This document shows positions 39,296-46,122 of a stretch of 54,069 nucleotides of DNA, one piece after another. The notes beneath the pieces were generated by a model. It did no database searches. It was not told the DNA's origin and was given only the letters and a program-made list of their open reading frames with translations. Position 1 is the stretch's first letter, and every line of letters begins with the position of its first letter. Where the stretch lies: positions 1 through 54,069 of IMG/VR virus record IMGVR_UViG_3300042691_027417. One strand, written 5' to 3'. This DNA comes from a virus. The translations under genes were made by a program, and so were the position numbers.

Positions 39296-39727
39296 TTATG
39301 TTTTTTGTTGTTTTGAAAGTATTTCAAGGTATTTTTCTTCGCTCAAGTCAAATACAAAACCATTTAATGTTTCGTAAATCTCAGGGCTAACTAAAAAACA
39401 CTTTTCGTCTTTTTCGGTTGGCACGAATAATGAAAGTTTAGACTTGTCTAAAACAAATTCTTCTGATTTCCATTTTTTTAATTCCACCATTAATTTTTTT
39501 TCACCTTCGTGGCTAATAACCAATTGACCAGATTGGTCTTTTCTAGGCACTCCATTGTCTTTTTCTGCAAACTCAGCGCGTAAGTAGTATTCTTCATCTG
39601 CTAGCGTTTCAAAATCGTCTTTAAATGCTTTTGTAAAAAACTTTGATTTTAGCCCAAGTTTATTGAAAGCGTTGTTTGCAGCATAATTAGCTGTATTGTA
39701 AATTACAAGAAAGTCTTTTTTAGTCAT
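39296..39727 (-). CDS. Hypothetical protein (143 aa) downstream of fibre genes
   Basis: Not recognised. It is soluble and Lys/Glu-rich, with mixed helices (residues 5-45, 75-92) and an acidic C-terminus. The pattern FLVSPEIYETLNGFVFDL (about 111-128) recalls small 'tail fibre assembly' or 'receptor shield' proteins but is not diagnostic. The gene is spaced three bases from the 98-aa gene upstream. Confidence 0.5.
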   Translation of the reverse strand: MTKKDFLVIYNTANYAANNAFNKLGLKSKFFTKAFKDDFETLADEEYYLRAEFAEKDNGVPRKDQSGQLVISHEGEKKLMVELKKWKSEEFVLDKSKLSLFVPTEKDEKCFLVSPEIYETLNGFVFDLSEEKYLEILSKQQKT

Positions 39728-39730
39728 AAA

Positions 39731-40027
39731 TTAATTGTTATAGGTGTCTGTGAAATTTATTTTTTTGTTTAAAGCAGAAAGTTTTTCAAGATAAATTTTA
39801 TGCAATTCAGCTAAAACATCTTTACCTTTAAATTCAGTATCTTCCATTGTCATATTTAACTCTGACAATTGACCGAAATCCGAATTAATTGTAGAGTTTA
39901 TAAAACCTTGAGGTTTTTCTACAAAGCCTAAGTATTGATTTACATTAATACTTAATACACTTACTTTTCTGTTTGTTTGAGTATCTTCTGATGTGAAGAT
40001 GAAACTCGGTTTATCTAATGTTATCAT
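39731..40027 (-). CDS. Hypothetical protein (98 aa) downstream of the fibre gene
   Basis: Not recognised. The N-terminal 60 residues look beta-rich (PSFIFTSEDTQTNRKVSVLS), and the last 35 form a charged helix. It follows the 428-aa fibre gene by 17 bases and may be a fibre chaperone or small tail component. This is inferred from position only. Confidence 0.5.
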   Translation of the reverse strand: MITLDKPSFIFTSEDTQTNRKVSVLSINVNQYLGFVEKPQGFINSTINSDFGQLSELNMTMEDTEFKGKDVLAELHKIYLEKLSALNKKINFTDTYNN

Positions 40028-40044
40028 AATTTTAAATATATATA

Positions 40045-41331
40045 TTAAGGGGCTAAAGTTACTTTTAATCTTACACCGCCAATGGTAAAATATAAAAACG
40101 AACCATCAAATTCAAAAGCTCCATTTTCTGGAGTTGTTAAATTAGTTCCTGCGGTAAATTTTAAAGGTGCTGAGTTAGCAGCAGCAGCTCCAGCTCCTAA
40201 TCTTAATAAAGCTCCTCTAGTATTTGTAGTAGTACCAATATTAACACCCACACCCAGCCCAGCACCATTATAAAAATTAGTCGTTCCAGAACCTGAACTA
40301 AAAAACATACTAGCATCATAACCAGAATTACCTATTGCTGTAACTTCTTCTCCATTAACACTTTTAGACGGATAAAATGATATAGCAGCTCCTAGCAATC
40401 CCGTGCCGTAGGGACCAATCGTAACCAATCCAGCACTTCCAACTCTAAACCTAGAAACTCCATTTCTTTGCAAATCCATTAAATTATTAACCATTCCATT
40501 TAATGCCGTTTCAGTAGCATTTAAGAATATACCAGTTGCAGTTCCTGTTTGTGCTCCTGAATTATTAATAGTATAAGAAATAGAAACAGGTCTAAAATTT
40601 GCGTTCCCTGCTGGATTTCCACAACTAACACTTGATTCAAAACTAGGTATTACAGTTCCTGTTGCAGTAACATAACCACCAGTTGATGTTACTTTTCCCG
40701 AAACACTAATATTACCATTAGAAAGGGTAAGATTACCAGATGCAAGCGTTGCTCCTGTACTTAAAATATTTAATATATCTGTTCCATTTACATTAAATCT
40801 ATGTCCATTTGCATTAGACCTATAAAATATTACATTTGAAAAAGTAGTTCCATCTATATATTGAGAATTATCAAATGAATATCTTCCTCCTGTTCCTGCA
40901 ACATTAAAATTTGTTCCTGTAATAGTACTACTAGATGTAACTGCTCCAGAAGCTGCTACTTTAAATAAACTTGCTCCACCGTTTACATGAAAATCTAAAA
41001 AATTACCTGGAAAAGAAGCTACAGCATTTATACCTATGTATGTACCACCATTAGGAGATGCTGCCCAAATACTACCACCATGAGCACCAAATAATAAAAC
41101 AGGATGGTTTGTGTCTCCACTGCCAGATGTAAATGGAATACTTGTTATTTGTAAAGTAGCTCTAGATTCAGCCGCAGATGTATTCATACGAATACGATTT
41201 GTACTTAATTCTAAAGGAGAAAGATTATTTAATTGGTCAGTAACATGAGTTAATGTAGAGTCCAAAGCTACGCCATTTTGTATTTGTAATAAACCAGCGC
41301 TTCCTAAAAATTCTTCTGTAATGTTTGCCAT
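40045..41331 (-). CDS. Tail fibre/appendage protein (428 aa)
   Basis: A low-charge, Gly/Ser/Thr/Asn/Ala-rich beta-helix type protein. It has repeated short strands (for example TLASGNLTLSNGNISVSGKV near 195-215) and a C-terminal region with APLKFTAGTNLTTPENGAFE (about 388-407) followed by FDGSFLYFTIGGVRLKV. That ending is a pattern I associate with fibres and appendages of Bacteroidetes phages. It is the second gene of the block that begins at the 41935-41967 promoter. A trimeric fibre or spike is the best reading; an enzymatic activity is not seen. Confidence 0.65.
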   Translation of the reverse strand: MANITEEFLGSAGLLQIQNGVALDSTLTHVTDQLNNLSPLELSTNRIRMNTSAAESRATLQITSIPFTSGSGDTNHPVLLFGAHGGSIWAASPNGGTYIGINAVASFPGNFLDFHVNGGASLFKVAASGAVTSSSTITGTNFNVAGTGGRYSFDNSQYIDGTTFSNVIFYRSNANGHRFNVNGTDILNILSTGATLASGNLTLSNGNISVSGKVTSTGGYVTATGTVIPSFESSVSCGNPAGNANFRPVSISYTINNSGAQTGTATGIFLNATETALNGMVNNLMDLQRNGVSRFRVGSAGLVTIGPYGTGLLGAAISFYPSKSVNGEEVTAIGNSGYDASMFFSSGSGTTNFYNGAGLGVGVNIGTTTNTRGALLRLGAGAAAANSAPLKFTAGTNLTTPENGAFEFDGSFLYFTIGGVRLKVTLAP

Positions 41332-41337
41332 AATTTA

Positions 41338-41910
41338 TTAAACTATATAATCAATTGTTAATGTACCTGCACTAAAATCCCAGTTAATAGGTTGGATAAA
41401 TTTACCTTGGTCTGCTGTAAATGTTATTGACCTATTAGGTTGTCTTGCAACACCATTTATTTCACCAACAAAATCATAACTTGTTGTAAATTTAACAGAT
41501 GTGAAACTAGTAGATATTCCACCAAAACCAGGTAATTCTACATAAGAATAAACAGTTTGAGTTCCAGAAGATAAAACTACCGAAACACTAGCTGCATTTG
41601 CTTTTTGTCCTAATGGACCTGTGATATTTACATCTGTTCCAAAACCTGAATCTTGAAACGCTTCAATTGCATCAACTAAGGCTTGAATATTTGCTGCTAC
41701 TGGTAGTGTGGCTTCCGTCCATGTAAAAGAAAAGTCTTTAAAATCATCTCCTTGTTGGTATTTAATTGTTACTACTCCAGGTCTAACACCTCCAACTGGT
41801 TGTGTTACTGTTGGAACAAAATCAATTAAATATGGTTTTGGTATGTAAAAAGAGCCTCCGTTTTGAGTTATCTTTATACTTGAACCCGAATTGGTAATTT
41901 GAATACTCAT
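41338..41910 (-). CDS. Virion/fibre-associated protein (190 aa)
   Basis: The second Met (41910, MSIQITNSGSSIKI) is preferred over 41937, because the earlier start would leave only a few bases behind the promoter -7 element at 41935-41942. The protein is beta-rich with short polar strands, has no signal, and ends in FSAGTLTIDYIV. Position at the head of the fibre genes suggests a fibre or tail-tip component. Confidence 0.55.
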   Translation of the reverse strand: MSIQITNSGSSIKITQNGGSFYIPKPYLIDFVPTVTQPVGGVRPGVVTIKYQQGDDFKDFSFTWTEATLPVAANIQALVDAIEAFQDSGFGTDVNITGPLGQKANAASVSVVLSSGTQTVYSYVELPGFGGISTSFTSVKFTTSYDFVGEINGVARQPNRSITFTADQGKFIQPINWDFSAGTLTIDYIV

Positions 41911-41934
41911 TTTTTTATCTTTATTTTGACCTTT

Positions 41935-41967
41935 CAAATATAAAACAAAATGATTAAATTAACCAAA
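41935..41967 (-). promoter_or_regulatory. Promoter opening the fibre-lysis block
   Basis: On the minus strand TTTG (41964-41967) is followed after 21 bases by TATATTTG (41935-41942), matching TTTG/TAnnTTTG. Its -33 part lies within the first codons of the divergent co-chaperonin gene, so transcription of the two strands must interfere. Confidence 0.65.
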
Positions 41968-42702
41968 CATGAAATTTTAGGCCTTAAACTTAGGCCAAAC
42001 AAAGTTTTAGTAAAACCCTCAAGAGAAATTGACGAACTTCTTTTTGTTGATGGTCAAAAAATTTTTATTGAACATAAAGTTGCACCCGAAATGCATGCAC
42101 CTACGCGAGGTACTATTGTTAATATTTGCTCCAAGTTGGATTTTTTTGCTATGCCTTGGTTAACAACAATTGAAGCTAAAATTGGAGATGTTGTTATTTC
42201 AAGTTACGAATCTATTTTGTATTGTTTTAATGATGGAGATACAAGTAGGACATTTGTTGATGAAAATAATGACAAATATTTTTTGCTTGATTATAGTGAC
42301 CTTTTTGTAGCAATACGAAACGAAGATGTTATACCTCTAAATGGTCTTGTTATTTGTGAACCTATAGAGCAAAGCGTTTCCGAATCGGTACTTATTTCTG
42401 ACCTTCCTTCTCATTTATCAAAATTCAAATCTGATAAGTTTGGTAAAGTTGCTTATCTAGGTTCGGTAAACAAAGAATATTACATCACAAATGGCCACAA
42501 AGACATAAGACATGATTTAAAGGATGCCGAGGGTGTATCGGTTGGAGATATTGTCATATTTGATAAAAATTGCGATTTACCTTTGGAATACGATTTGCAC
42601 CAGTCTTTAGATGGTCGTAAAAAAACTTTTTTTCGCTTTAACCGTTGCTATATCAAGGCAATCGTTCAACAAGATTACCTTTTTACATTGGGAATAAAAT
42701 AA
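41950..42702 (+). CDS. Tandem GroES-like co-chaperonin (250 aa)
   Basis: The protein looks like two GroES (Cpn10) beta-barrels in a row. Half 1 (about 8-125): LKLRPNKVLVKPS, a long mobile-loop region, RGTIVNIC (about 53-60), KIGDVVISSY (about 77-86), then YFLLDYSDLFVAI. Half 2 (about 126-250): IPLNGLVICEPIE, FGKVAYLGS (about 170-178), VSVGDIVIFD (about 197-206) and FFRFNRCYIKAIV. GroES caps GroEL to fold proteins; phages such as T4 (gp31) make their own to fit large capsid proteins. No GroEL is present, so it would work with the host's. Double-barrel forms recall plastid Cpn20. It is the first plus-strand gene, back to back with the virion block. Confidence 0.7.
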   Translation: MIKLTKHEILGLKLRPNKVLVKPSREIDELLFVDGQKIFIEHKVAPEMHAPTRGTIVNICSKLDFFAMPWLTTIEAKIGDVVISSYESILYCFNDGDTSRTFVDENNDKYFLLDYSDLFVAIRNEDVIPLNGLVICEPIEQSVSESVLISDLPSHLSKFKSDKFGKVAYLGSVNKEYYITNGHKDIRHDLKDAEGVSVGDIVIFDKNCDLPLEYDLHQSLDGRKKTFFRFNRCYIKAIVQQDYLFTLGIK

Positions 42703-42717
42703 ATTTACAAACAAATA

Positions 42718-42747
42718 TTTTGTAATTCGTTTTTTTAGGTATGTTTG
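42718..42747 (+). promoter_or_regulatory. Strong consensus promoter for leader RNA and replication genes
   Basis: TTTTG (42718-42722) is followed after 17 bases by TATGTTTG (42740-42747), a full match to the Bacteroidetes -33/-7 consensus. Transcription would start near 42754, about 130 bases before the first start codon. Confidence 0.8.
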
Positions 42748-42758
42748 TAGCGGAATTA

Positions 42759-42871
42759 GAAAGCCACAATAAGCAACAAAACTAACGACATTTTAAAAAG
42801 AAGCCATTGGCTGTTTATCTTCGGGGTTCGTTGCACCTCCTTTCTAAAGATACTCAGTCAGTGGCTTTTTT
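42759..42871 (+). ncRNA. Structured leader RNA with 16S-tail mimic and terminator-like hairpin
   Basis: AAGCCATTGGCTG (42801-42813) pairs with CAGTCAGTGGCTT (42855-42867) over 13 bp with two G-U pairs and ends in six T. Inside it TATCTT (42816-42821) pairs with AAGATA (42847-42852). The loop holds CACCTCCTTTCT (42834-42845), the same as the 3' end of Bacteroidetes 16S rRNA, and the match continues as TAxAGA. GGGGT (42823-42827) can pair with ACCTC (42835-42839) and mask it. An earlier AAGCCAC (42761-42767) is a rival partner for GTGGCTT (42861-42867), as in an attenuator. It may act as a short RNA, an attenuator of the downstream wHTH gene, or both. Confidence 0.7.
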
Positions 42872-42882
42872 ATTGCAAAATT

Positions 42883-43239
42883 ATGAGCGAAAATAATAAT
42901 GACTTCCCATTGGGACTTCTTACTCTAAGCAACTATATTAGAGTAAATTTAAAAATTGCTAAAAAGGTTGGAATCACACCTGCTTTTGTTTTAGCTATTT
43001 TGTTTGAAAGGTATTCATCTGCTGCGCACGAAAAGTATCTGTTTAAATTTGGGTCAAACGAACACTTCTTTAAAGTTCCAATTGCTTCATTAATGGAAGA
43101 AACCAATTTGGGCTACAAAGCGTTGAATGGTGCTTTGGACAAATTAAAAGAAGGTGGTTTTATTTATTCTAAACTTTCAGGTCTTCCAGCTTCCACTTAT
43201 TTTGCTATCAATCCTACTCAAATTATTAAAAACTCGTAA
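42883..43239 (+). CDS. Winged-helix DNA-binding protein (118 aa)
   Basis: The second half (about 60-112: FFKVPIASLMEETNLGYKAL, NGALDKLKEGGFIYSKLSG, YFAIN) is a winged helix-turn-helix, with the recognition helix at NLGYKALNGALDKL and the wing at FIYSKLSGLPASTYFAIN. The N-terminal half is helical. Similar small proteins precede replication initiators in Bacteroidetes elements. The gene starts 11 bases after the T-run of the leader hairpin, so its expression should depend on read-through, and two bases separate it from the next gene. Confidence 0.65.
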   Translation: MSENNNDFPLGLLTLSNYIRVNLKIAKKVGITPAFVLAILFERYSSAAHEKYLFKFGSNEHFFKVPIASLMEETNLGYKALNGALDKLKEGGFIYSKLSGLPASTYFAINPTQIIKNS

Positions 43240-43241
43240 GC

Positions 43242-44507
43242 ATGAACGAAAATAAATTAGTATCAGACAGAGATTATTTTGTCGTTCAAGGATGGATGGT
43301 TAATAAACTTGATTTAAGGGGGTGTGAGAAAGAAGTTTTTGCGGTTGTTTATGGATATTGCAAAACCAAAGAATCGGAAACCTCTTTTTTCTATGGCTCA
43401 CTTAGGTATTTACAAGAATTTACTGGATATGGCAGGTCAACAATTATTGATGCGCTTAAATCTCTCTGTAGTAAGGAGTTTATTGTTAAACATTCAGAAA
43501 CAAAAAACAATGTTTTGTTTAACAAATACGCTCTAAATCATAAAGTTATAGATATGTATTTAGCTTGCGAGGGAGAAATGAAAACTAATCGTTTTAACCA
43601 TAAGTTTCCTTCACTTAAAAGCAAAAAAACGGGTGGTACGGAAACTGTACTGGGGGGTGGTACGGTAACCAAACCCAATAATATAGAATTAGATAATATA
43701 GAAAATACAATAAATACAAATAAAGAAAATAAAAATAAAGAAATTTTTGATTTAGATTTTGACCTAAATATTTCTACAGAAGAAAATGATTCTTTTTTGC
43801 TTCGCGAAAACATAAAAGATACAGCGCAAGGATTGGAGAGTATTGGAAGTCTAGGCAAGAACTCGCCTGAGTTCTTGTTTAAGAAGCTAGATGAAAACGG
43901 AAACATCTTAAAACAATCGAATAATCCCTATAAAATTTTTACAAAACAAGAATTATTAATTCAAAAAGGCTTTATAAGCGATTTAACGAACGATTATTAC
44001 CCGATTGATGAAACGTACCTACCTATACAAGATAATGCAGCAAACGAAAGATTTAGGGCTAAATATCCACCTTTATACCCTGAGTTTGGAAACTACATGA
44101 ACATTTATCAATCATGTTTAAGAGATTTTCCTAAAAATGAAGCTAAAGGTCAATTACTTTTTGAGCAACTTTATCCAGAAAAAATACAGTGGAGTTTAGT
44201 TCGTTCCAAAAAAGGTATTGAACCAATTCAAAAAGAAGATATTAACGAGGATTTTTTAAAGGATATGGAATATTCTACCACAGCAACATTGATGTATTTT
44301 GGATTAAAATACGAAGCCATGGGCAAAAATACAGATAAGCCAACTATGAAATACACCGAGATTTGGGTTCCTATCTACCCTTATTCGTATTTAGAAAAAC
44401 AAGCAGCACCCAGGTTAAAAGCATTTCTAAACACAGCCTCAAATGTGCCAAACTACTACAAAATTTTAACTGATTTAATTAAAACCAAAGAAAAAAACAA
44501 TAAATAA
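43242..44507 (+). CDS. Replication initiator candidate, lambda-O-like (421 aa)
   Basis: The N-terminal domain (about 5-110) is a winged helix: SLRYLQEFTGYGRSTIIDAL (about 52-71) and CSKEFIVKHSETKNNVLFNK form the helix-turn-helix and wing. A Gly/Thr- then Asn/Lys-rich linker (about 130-175) is encoded by DNA with two 14-bp repeats followed by about 70 AT-rich bases. The C-terminal part (about 270-421) is helical and has no nuclease or ATPase motif. This is the plan of lambda O-type initiators, where the gene contains the origin. No polymerase or helicase is encoded, so host enzymes would be recruited. A plasmid-type Rep protein is an equal alternative. Confidence 0.55.
   Translation: MNENKLVSDRDYFVVQGWMVNKLDLRGCEKEVFAVVYGYCKTKESETSFFYGSLRYLQEFTGYGRSTIIDALKSLCSKEFIVKHSETKNNVLFNKYALNHKVIDMYLACEGEMKTNRFNHKFPSLKSKKTGGTETVLGGGTVTKPNNIELDNIENTINTNKENKNKEIFDLDFDLNISTEENDSFLLRENIKDTAQGLESIGSLGKNSPEFLFKKLDENGNILKQSNNPYKIFTKQELLIQKGFISDLTNDYYPIDETYLPIQDNAANERFRAKYPPLYPEFGNYMNIYQSCLRDFPKNEAKGQLLFEQLYPEKIQWSLVRSKKGIEPIQKEDINEDFLKDMEYSTTATLMYFGLKYEAMGKNTDKPTMKYTEIWVPIYPYSYLEKQAAPRLKAFLNTASNVPNYYKILTDLIKTKEKNNK
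43632..43750 (+). other. Candidate replication origin inside the initiator gene
   Basis: GGTGGTACGGAAAC (43632-43645) and GGTGGTACGGTAAC (43656-43669) repeat with a 24-base period and one mismatch, and the first includes the inverted pair GTAC...GTAC. They are followed directly (about 43678-43750) by some 70 bases with only about eight G or C. Iteron-like repeats beside an AT-rich unwinding stretch within an initiator gene is the lambda ori layout. Confidence 0.45.
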
Positions 44508-44508
44508 A

Positions 44509-44904
44509 ATGAAAAAATCAAAACTAAAAGACATTTTTAAGCTAATAGACGAGCTTAAAACAGAATTTGGTACTGACGTATCAACAGAGTGGTTTGGCTC
44601 AAAAAAAACATCTATGCTTAGGGTAAAAATAGACAGTAACAGAAACAAAGAACTTGTAGAAGTAGTAAACACTCTCAAATACCATAAAACGTATTTTGAA
44701 AAAATTGATATTTTTACCAATAACAAAGGAATAATCTTATTTGAATTAAAACCATACGATTATGGCTACTTAGAGCTTATTGATTTTATGGCTAAACACA
44801 AAATAAATACAAGACAAAGTGTTTATAACCAAAGAGAAAAAATTGAAAATATGTATAGATCGCCAAAATGGATTTATTACAGATTTAAGGAAAATAAAAA
44901 ATAA
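44509..44904 (+). CDS. Hypothetical protein downstream of the initiator (131 aa)
   Basis: Not recognised. The first 75 residues look like an alpha/beta fold (KLKDIFKLIDELKTEFGTDV, then strands VKIDS, EKIDIFTNN and IILFELKP). The last 50 are basic and helical, with SPKWIYYRFKENKK at the end, and could bind nucleic acid. It starts one base after the initiator stop, so co-expression is likely. A loader or accessory role in replication is possible but has no motif support. Confidence 0.55.
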   Translation: MKKSKLKDIFKLIDELKTEFGTDVSTEWFGSKKTSMLRVKIDSNRNKELVEVVNTLKYHKTYFEKIDIFTNNKGIILFELKPYDYGYLELIDFMAKHKINTRQSVYNQREKIENMYRSPKWIYYRFKENKK

Positions 44905-44916
44905 ACACTAAATATT

Positions 44917-45603
44917 ATGAATACACAAACAACCAAATACGTTACTTACCTTAGAGTTAGTACCGACAAACAAGAAGAATCAGGTTTAGGCTTAGATGCC
45001 CAATTAAGAGCCATACAAGAATACACTAGGAATGGAGAAGTAATATCTTCATTTACTGAAATTGAAAGTCGTAGTGACAACAATAGGCCACAAATTAAAC
45101 TTGCTATTGAAATTGCTCGTAAACAAAATGCTACCTTAGTCATTGCAAAATTAGATAGGTTAACTGGTGATTCTTTATTCATAAACCAACTCCTTGCTTC
45201 TAATCTTAAATTCATCTGCTGCGATAACCCCGAAGCAACTCCAATGCTCCTTAGAATTTTAGCTGCCTTTGCTCAAGAAGAAGTAGAAAAAATTAGACTT
45301 CGTACCAAAGATGCTCAGACTTCTATTCAAAAAATTATTGAAAAAGATGGTTTTTATGTAGCTAAAAAAACAGGTAGAATAATTACTAAGCGTGGTAATC
45401 CAAATATGCAGGATAAAGAAAAAGCAAAAGAACATTGTTCAAATATGCTCAAAGCTCGTTCCTACTCAAAGAAAAACCTAACAGCTTTAGAACTTGTAAA
45501 ATCACTTCACAAAAATGGAAACAAACCCAAGGACATCATTTCTAAACTCTCTGAACTACAGATTTCAATTTCTAGTCGTACCATTTACAACTACTTAAAA
45601 TGA
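44917..45603 (+). CDS. Serine recombinase, resolvase/invertase type (228 aa)
   Basis: The N-terminal catalytic domain has YLRVSTDKQEESGLGLDAQ (about 11-29) with the nucleophile S15 and the first arginine R13. AKLDRLTGDSLF lies near 77-88, and FAQEEVEKIRLRTKDA, the start of the long E helix, near 120-135. The C-terminal 60 residues include a helix-turn-helix (NKPKDIISKLSELQISISSRTIYNY). At 228 aa it is the small type that resolves multimers or flips segments, not a large integrase. In gamma-delta resolvase the loop reads DRLGRD with R68 and R71; here it is DRLTGD, so the R71 place is Gly. The stop overlaps the next start by four bases. Confidence 0.85.
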   Translation: MNTQTTKYVTYLRVSTDKQEESGLGLDAQLRAIQEYTRNGEVISSFTEIESRSDNNRPQIKLAIEIARKQNATLVIAKLDRLTGDSLFINQLLASNLKFICCDNPEATPMLLRILAAFAQEEVEKIRLRTKDAQTSIQKIIEKDGFYVAKKTGRIITKRGNPNMQDKEKAKEHCSNMLKARSYSKKNLTALELVKSLHKNGNKPKDIISKLSELQISISSRTIYNYLK

Positions 45604-45824
45604 TAGTAACATCAGATTCTAACACCGACAATATTAGGATATTCATTAATGGCTATCTTCATATTTACATACTTAAACAAAACTTAGTTGCTATAAACTC
45701 CTTCAAAAATGCTGAAAACGATTTCTCTACCCATATTCATTTCAAAACAACAACCATTAAACTCCAATACGATAAAAAGGAATTATGGTCAAACGTACTT
45801 TTAGAATTAAACAATAAACTATGA
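45600..45824 (+). CDS. Hypothetical protein coupled to the recombinase (74 aa)
   Basis: Not recognised. It is a small, beta-rich sequence with regular strands (IRIFINGYLHIYILKQNLVA, then HIHFKTTTIKLQYD) and a short C-terminal helix. It starts inside the recombinase stop (ATGA overlap) and overlaps the next gene in the same way. It may assist the recombinase, but no evidence beyond coupling is seen. Confidence 0.55.
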   Translation: MIVTSDSNTDNIRIFINGYLHIYILKQNLVAINSFKNAENDFSTHIHFKTTTIKLQYDKKELWSNVLLELNNKL

Positions 45825-46075
45825 AAATAATAACAACAGCCAAATTTAGACCAGATAACATAGAAGACGATATTTGGGATTCAATGTCAAAAGAAAAAAA
45901 AGACGAAACCTACGAATGGACACCATACTGTTTCGAAACCAATCATATAGTTTCTTTTAACAAATCTACCAACCCAATATGGACCACTATTTGGTTTACA
46001 TCCAACGATTCCATTACAGTTCGTATCTCATTCTCAGATATGCTTACTTTTTTTCCTGATGCCAAACAACTTTAA
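45821..46075 (+). CDS. Hypothetical protein (84 aa), last gene of the replication unit
   Basis: Not recognised. It is acidic and Trp-rich (WDSMSKEKKDETYEWTPYCF, WTTIWFTSNDS) with beta-like C-terminal strands (ITVRISFSDM). It overlaps the 74-aa gene by four bases and is followed after 23 bases by a terminator. Small acidic proteins of this kind can be host-factor inhibitors, but that is not shown here. Confidence 0.5.
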   Translation: MKIITTAKFRPDNIEDDIWDSMSKEKKDETYEWTPYCFETNHIVSFNKSTNPIWTTIWFTSNDSITVRISFSDMLTFFPDAKQL

Positions 46076-46098
46076 ACTATGAAATAACCATTTTAATT

Positions 46099-46122
46099 AA
46101 GCTCTCTCACGAGGGCTTTTTT
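46099..46122 (+). terminator. Intrinsic terminator of the replication unit
   Basis: AAGCTCTC (46099-46106) pairs with GAGGGCTT (46111-46118) across TCAC, with one G-U pair, followed by six T. It ends the unit that starts at 42718. Confidence 0.85.
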
